Assembly: GCA_019115615.1 (NCBI GenBank)
Contig: DXDE01000053.1
Coordinates: 1-44,641 of the forward strand
Length of the DNA: 44,641 nucleotides
Source: Candidatus Agathobaculum merdavium
GTDB taxonomy: Bacteria > Bacillota > Clostridia > Oscillospirales > Butyricicoccaceae
Reading direction: 5' to 3'
The notes below the pieces were generated by a model. That model made no database searches and had not been told where the DNA came from. It saw only the letters and a list, made by a program, of their open reading frames with translations. A program made the position numbers and the translations under genes. This document shows, piece by piece, positions 41,487-44,641 of the stretch (position 1 is its first letter; each line of letters opens with the position of its first letter).

Positions 41487-41515
41487 TTGACTTTGGGGGA
41501 TGCTTGTAGTAATCT
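41487..41515 (+). promoter_or_regulatory. promoter of the leader/ncRNA in front of the S10 operon
   Basis: TTGACT (41487-41492) and TAATCT (41510-41515) with a 17-nt spacer. The predicted start is near 41522. Confidence 0.65.
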
Positions 41516-41521
41516 ATAAAG

Positions 41522-41780
41522 GCACCTGCGAAAAGCAGGAAAACGCGATGATGCCGGAGATTGCTGCCCCGTGCAGGTAACTTCGGCGGAGTAGGTCCGA
41601 CAATCGGGCGGTTGAGATAACTGCTATCAGCCGGGAAGCTGCGCTTTCTGGCAAAAACGCAATGTTCGTGCGTAAATTCGGGACTCGCGGCGCGTGCGCC
41701 GCCAAGCCGATAGCCTGAACCACTTGTGTTTCTTATTGTGACCGGATCGTTACACTATCAGTGTGCCCGGTTATTTTCAT
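41522..41780 (+). ncRNA. candidate structured non-coding RNA or long leader
   Basis: This roughly 260-nt segment has no plausible protein and lies between a promoter and a terminator-like hairpin. Visible pairings are CCTGC with GCAGG at the 5' end, GCTATC (near 41625) with GATAGC (41710-41715) closing a large domain, ACGCA with TGCGT, GCGGCG with CGCCGC (41687-41702, CGTG loop), and the 3' hairpin ACCGG (41741-41745)/CCGGT (41767-41771) with inner ACACT/AGTGT, followed by TATTTTC. It could be a stand-alone small RNA or an attenuated leader of the S10 operon. A large clostridial RNA class such as raiA is possible, but I cannot confirm it by eye. The remaining 100 nt up to rpsJ contain a short ACATTA/TAATGT repeat and the rpsJ ribosome site. 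Confidence 0.5.
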
Positions 41781-41879
41781 GCCCGCATGTGATACACACG
41801 GCGGGGTTGCAGTTTCTCTCCGTAGCGAGTCAAAACATTATTTAATGTATGGCACACATACGAGGAGGAAAAAACCACC

Positions 41880-42191
41880 ATGGCAAACGCACAGAAGATT
41901 CGCATTCGCCTCAAGGCGTACGACCACGAGCTGATCGACCAGTCCGCGGAGAAGATCATCGAGACCGCTAAGCGCAACGGCGCGAAGGTTTCCGGCCCGA
42001 TCCCGCTGCCGACCGAGAAGCAGATCGTTACCATCCTGCGCGCGGTACACAAGTACAAGGATTCCCGCGAGCAGTTCGAGCGCCGTACCCACAAGCGCCT
42101 GATCGATATCATCAACCCGAATCAGGCCACCATCGAGGCGCTGACCACCCTCGACCTGCCGGCAGGCGTCGAGTTCGAGGTCAAGCTCTAA
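41880..42191 (+). CDS. rpsJ: 30S ribosomal protein S10
   Basis: A 103-residue protein, the normal S10 length. [43 protein letters not shown] and the RTHKRLIDI segment are the conserved S10 core. S10 binds the 30S head and, as NusE, takes part in transcription antitermination. GAGGAGG lies 11 nt before the ATG. It opens the S10 operon in the usual order S10-L3-L4-L23-L2; an elongation factor gene is not directly upstream here. Confidence 0.98.
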   Translation: MANAQKIRIRLKAYDHELIDQSAEKIIETAKRNGAKVSGPIPLPTEKQIVTILRAVHKYKDSREQFERRTHKRLIDIINPNQATIEALTTLDLPAGVEFEVKL

Positions 42192-42315
42192 TTTCTGTCA
42201 ACAGGCAGACGGCTTAACCCGACCGGCTGCTTGAAGCCCTGCCGCGACACGCGCGGCGAGGTCATGTTGGCGGCCAAATGCCGTCAACCAATAACCTTTA
42301 AGGAGGAAAAACACT
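42192..42315 (+). promoter_or_regulatory. structured rpsJ-rplC spacer
   Basis: This 124-nt spacer holds two consecutive hairpins, GCCGCG/CGCGGC (42241-42257) and GTTGGCGGC/GCCGTCAAC (42266-42288, one G-U pair), just before the rplC ribosome site AAGGAGG. Neither is followed by a T-run. A regulatory or processing role is possible but not shown. Confidence 0.4.
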
Positions 42316-43014
42316 ATGCTGCAGAAAGCAATCATCGGCAAGAAGGTCGGCATGACCCAGATCTTCAATGCTGACGGCAAGGTTATCCCCTGCACCGTTA
42401 TCGAGGCAGGTCCTTGCGTTGTCACCCAGCTCAAGACCGAAGAGAAGGACGGCTACAATGCGGTTCAGTTCGGTTTCGAGGACATCAAGGAGCGCAAGCT
42501 CAACAAGCCGGAGAAGGGCCACCTGAAGAAGGCTGGCGACTCCCTTAAGAAGTACCTCAAGGAGTTCCGCTTTGCGGACTGCTCCACCTTCCAGCTTGGC
42601 GATGTGATCAAGGCCGACATGTTCGTCGCTGGCGACTATGTCGACGTAACCGGCACCTCCAAGGGTAAGGGCTACGCGGGCGTTATCAAGCGCTTCAACG
42701 CGGGCCGCTCCCCGATGAGCCACGGCGCCGGCCCGATGCACCGTCATCAGGGTTCCATGGGCGCTTGCTCTGACCCGTCCAAGATCATGAAGGGCAAAAT
42801 GATGCCGGGCCACATGGGCGCCGAGCAGGTCACTGTACAGAACCTCGACGTTGTCAAGGTTGACGCAGAGCTGAACCTGATCGCCGTTTGCGGCGCGGTA
42901 CCGGGCCCGAAGGGCGGCATCGTGGTGCTCAAGAACACCGTCAAGAACAACAAGGTTGCCAAGGGCGAGGCTGGCGTCAGCAAGAACCCGCAGAAGGCTT
43001 CCGCGAGAAAGTAA
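42316..43014 (+). CDS. rplC: 50S ribosomal protein L3
   Basis: A 232-residue protein with the L3 features [12 protein letters not shown] at the N-terminus, the extended loop [19 protein letters not shown] that reaches the peptidyl-transferase centre, and [16 protein letters not shown]. The C-terminal tail after about residue 210 is longer and Lys/Ala-rich compared with many bacterial L3 proteins. TAAGGAGG precedes the start. Second gene of the S10 operon, 18 nt before rplD. Confidence 0.98.
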   Translation: MLQKAIIGKKVGMTQIFNADGKVIPCTVIEAGPCVVTQLKTEEKDGYNAVQFGFEDIKERKLNKPEKGHLKKAGDSLKKYLKEFRFADCSTFQLGDVIKADMFVAGDYVDVTGTSKGKGYAGVIKRFNAGRSPMSHGAGPMHRHQGSMGACSDPSKIMKGKMMPGHMGAEQVTVQNLDVVKVDAELNLIAVCGAVPGPKGGIVVLKNTVKNNKVAKGEAGVSKNPQKASARK

Positions 43015-43032
43015 GGGAAGGAGGAGCAACTC

Positions 43033-43656
43033 ATGCCTACAGTAGCAGTTTTTGATATGACCGGCAAGAAGACCGGCGAGATGGAGCTTAACGAGGCCGT
43101 TTTCGGCATCGAGCCCAACATGGCTGTGGTTCACGCCGCAGTGAAGAATTACCTGGCTAACCAGCGTCAGGGCACCCAGTCCACGCTGACCCGTGCTGAG
43201 GTCCGTGGCGGCGGCATCAAGCCGTGGCGCCAGAAGGGCACCGGCCGTGCCCGTCAGGGTTCGATCCGCTCCCCGCAGTGGACCCACGGCGGTATTGCCC
43301 TCGGCCCGAAGCCCCGTTCCTACAACTACTCCCTGACCAAGAAGACCCGTCGTCTGGCGATGCTCTCCGCGCTGAGCGCGAAGGCAGCTGCCGGCGAGAT
43401 CATCGTGATCGACGGTCTGGATATGGGCGAGATCAAGACCAAGACCTTCGCTGGCTTCCTCAAGTCTGTTGAGGCCACCGGCAAGAGCCTGGTTGTTACC
43501 CCCGAGGTTCGCACGAACGTTGTTAAGTCCGCGGCCAACATCCCGGGCGTGCGCACGACGATCGCGTCTACCCTCAACGTATACGACATCCTCAACGCTG
43601 ACAAGTTCATCATCGACAAGGCGGCTGTTGAGAAGCTGCAGGAGGTGTACGCATAA
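43033..43656 (+). CDS. rplD: 50S ribosomal protein L4
   Basis: A 207-residue protein with the L4 motif ARAEVRGGGIKPWRQKGTGRARQGS-type loop (RAEVRGGGIKPW, then GTGRARQGSIRSP), which lines the peptide exit tunnel and is where macrolide-resistance changes arise. In enterobacteria L4 also represses its own operon through the S10 leader; conservation in Clostridia is doubtful. The stop shares a base with the rplW start (TAATG). Confidence 0.98.
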   Translation: MPTVAVFDMTGKKTGEMELNEAVFGIEPNMAVVHAAVKNYLANQRQGTQSTLTRAEVRGGGIKPWRQKGTGRARQGSIRSPQWTHGGIALGPKPRSYNYSLTKKTRRLAMLSALSAKAAAGEIIVIDGLDMGEIKTKTFAGFLKSVEATGKSLVVTPEVRTNVVKSAANIPGVRTTIASTLNVYDILNADKFIIDKAAVEKLQEVYA

Positions 43657-43949
43657 TGAAGTTCGCTTACGATATTATCAAGAAGCCGATCATCACCGAG
43701 CGTTCCATGATGGGCACCCAGAACAACAAGTACACTTTCGAAGTTGCCGCTGATGCTGGCAAGATCGAGATCAAGAAGGCTGTTGAGGAAATCTTCGGTG
43801 TGAAGGTTCAGAAGGTCAACACCATTAAGCTGCCGGGCAAGTGGAAGCGCATGGGCGTCCACGTCGGCAAGCGCCCCGACATCAAGAAGGCGGTCGTTAC
43901 CCTGACCCCGGACTCCAAGGGCATCGAGCTTTTTGAGAACATGATGTAA
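43656..43949 (+). CDS. rplW: 50S ribosomal protein L23
   Basis: A 97-residue protein. IIKKPIITERSM at the N-terminus, NKYTFEVAADAGKIEIKKAVEEIFGVKVQKVNT and the basic KWKRMGVHVGKRPDIKKA are typical of L23, which sits at the tunnel exit and docks trigger factor and SRP. Translationally coupled to rplD by overlap. A 69-nt spacer with TAAGGAG follows before rplB. Confidence 0.98.
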   Translation: MKFAYDIIKKPIITERSMMGTQNNKYTFEVAADAGKIEIKKAVEEIFGVKVQKVNTIKLPGKWKRMGVHVGKRPDIKKAVVTLTPDSKGIELFENMM

Positions 43950-44018
43950 TCAGCCGCAAGGCTATGTATGGGGATGACACCCCGATAAGAAACAGATTTT
44001 AAGGAGTTGAAATTCCAA

Positions 44019-44641
44019 ATGGCTATCAAGACTTTCAACCCGACGACGCCCTCGCGCAGAAATATGACTGTGCTGTCCTACAAGGGTCTGTCTAAGGTGA
44101 AGCCCGAGAAGAGCCTTCTCGAAAAGGTCAAGAAGACCGCCGGCCGTAACAGCTATGGCCGCATCACCGTCCGTCACATCGGCGGCGGCAACAAGAAGAA
44201 GTACCGTATCATCGACTTCAAGCGTCAGAAGCTGGATATGCCGGCAACCGTTATGACGCTCGAGTACGATCCGAACCGCTCCGCGAACATCGCGCTGGTT
44301 CAGTATGAGGACGGCGTTAAGGCTTATATCCTCGCGCCGGAAGGCCTGGGGATCGGCGATAAGGTCGTTTCTTCCGCCAACGCGGATATCAAGCCCGGCA
44401 ACTGCCTGCCGGTTGCCAATATCCCGGTTGGTACCATGATCCACAACATCGAGCTGTACCCCGGCAAGGGCGCGCAGCTGGTTCGCTCCGCTGGCGTTGG
44501 CGCGCAGCTGATGGCGAAGGAGAACGGCAAGGCGATGGTTCGTCTGCCCTCCGGCGAGCTGCGTTACGTCCGCCTCGAGTGCAAGGCGACGATCGGCGTT
44601 GTCGGCAACTCCGACCACGCTAACGTCCAGATCGGTAAGGC
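44019..44641 (+). CDS. rplB: 50S ribosomal protein L2 (3' end outside the window)
   Basis: The first 207 or so residues of L2, open to the window end, out of a usual 275 or so. [54 protein letters not shown] and the [16 protein letters not shown] block are conserved. L2 stabilises the 23S core near the peptidyl-transferase centre. TTTTAAGGAG lies about 10 nt before the start. The truncation is only an edge effect; the frame is intact. Confidence 0.98.
   Translation, partial: MAIKTFNPTTPSRRNMTVLSYKGLSKVKPEKSLLEKVKKTAGRNSYGRITVRHIGGGNKKKYRIIDFKRQKLDMPATVMTLEYDPNRSANIALVQYEDGVKAYILAPEGLGIGDKVVSSANADIKPGNCLPVANIPVGTMIHNIELYPGKGAQLVRSAGVGAQLMAKENGKAMVRLPSGELRYVRLECKATIGVVGNSDHANVQIGK

Noticed and set aside
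41514-41723. Reverse-strand 69-codon frame inside the candidate ncRNA
   Set aside because: No ribosome site and no family features; the + strand shows promoter, stems and terminator instead.
1-44641. CRISPR arrays, insertion sequences, tRNA or rRNA genes
   Set aside because: I saw no regularly spaced direct repeats, no transposase-like products and no tRNA- or rRNA-like segments on reading the window; tRNAscan and repeat searches were not run.

Overview
The window is a high-GC Firmicutes chromosome segment. It looks like an anaerobic, spore-forming Clostridia (Oscillospirales, Butyricicoccus/Agathobaculum-like; the rank is inferred from gene content and not tested). Supporting points are spoIIE, rubredoxin, an anaerobic (early cobalt insertion) cobalamin pathway, TRAP transport, strong GGAGG ribosome sites and a clostridial-style S10 operon start. 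Every gene I can support lies on the + strand. The many long reverse-strand open frames are GC-codon shadows.

Region 1 (1-11195) is a catabolic operon of about 11 kb. It starts at a near-consensus sigma-54 (-24/-12) promoter at 44-60. In order it encodes a D-2-hydroxyacid dehydrogenase, an amidohydrolase, a three-part TRAP carboxylate transporter (dctP-Q-M), an HpcH/HpaI-type aldolase, an RraA-like aldolase/decarboxylase, a split transketolase, the sigma-54 factor itself (rpoN) and an Ldh_2-family 2-hydroxyacid dehydrogenase. The set of activities matches no pathway I can name. Carrying rpoN inside an operon with a sigma-54 promoter suggests positive feedback. This is the best candidate for an undescribed system in the window.

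Region 2 (11293-34953) is one continuous cobalamin supply operon of 25 genes. It has a consensus sigma-A promoter, a cobalamin riboswitch, an attenuator-type terminator and a closing terminator. It covers the route from glutamyl-tRNA to adenosylcobalamin: hemA, hemL, hemB, hemC and cobA-hemD (to precorrin-2), a cbiJ-sirC fusion, cbiK, cbiL, cbiF, cbiG, cbiD, cbiH, cbiET, cbiC, cbiA, cobO, cbiP, cbiB, cobD, cobU, cobT and cobS, plus cobalt uptake cbiMN. Not seen are cbiQ/cbiO and an alpha-ribazole phosphatase. A second, short CobU-like protein sits between cobS and cbiB.

Region 3 (35053-41429) is a string of short units: spoIIE; a small membrane protein whose ribosome site lies in the 3' arm of a 14-bp inverted repeat; rubredoxin with a palindromic operator candidate; a DedA membrane protein; and a dusB, ECF sigma, zinc-finger anti-sigma cluster.

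Region 4 (41430-44641) begins with a promoter-to-terminator unit of about 260 nt that looks like a structured non-coding RNA or leader. The S10 ribosomal protein operon follows (rpsJ, rplC, rplD, rplW, rplB), with rplB cut by the window end.
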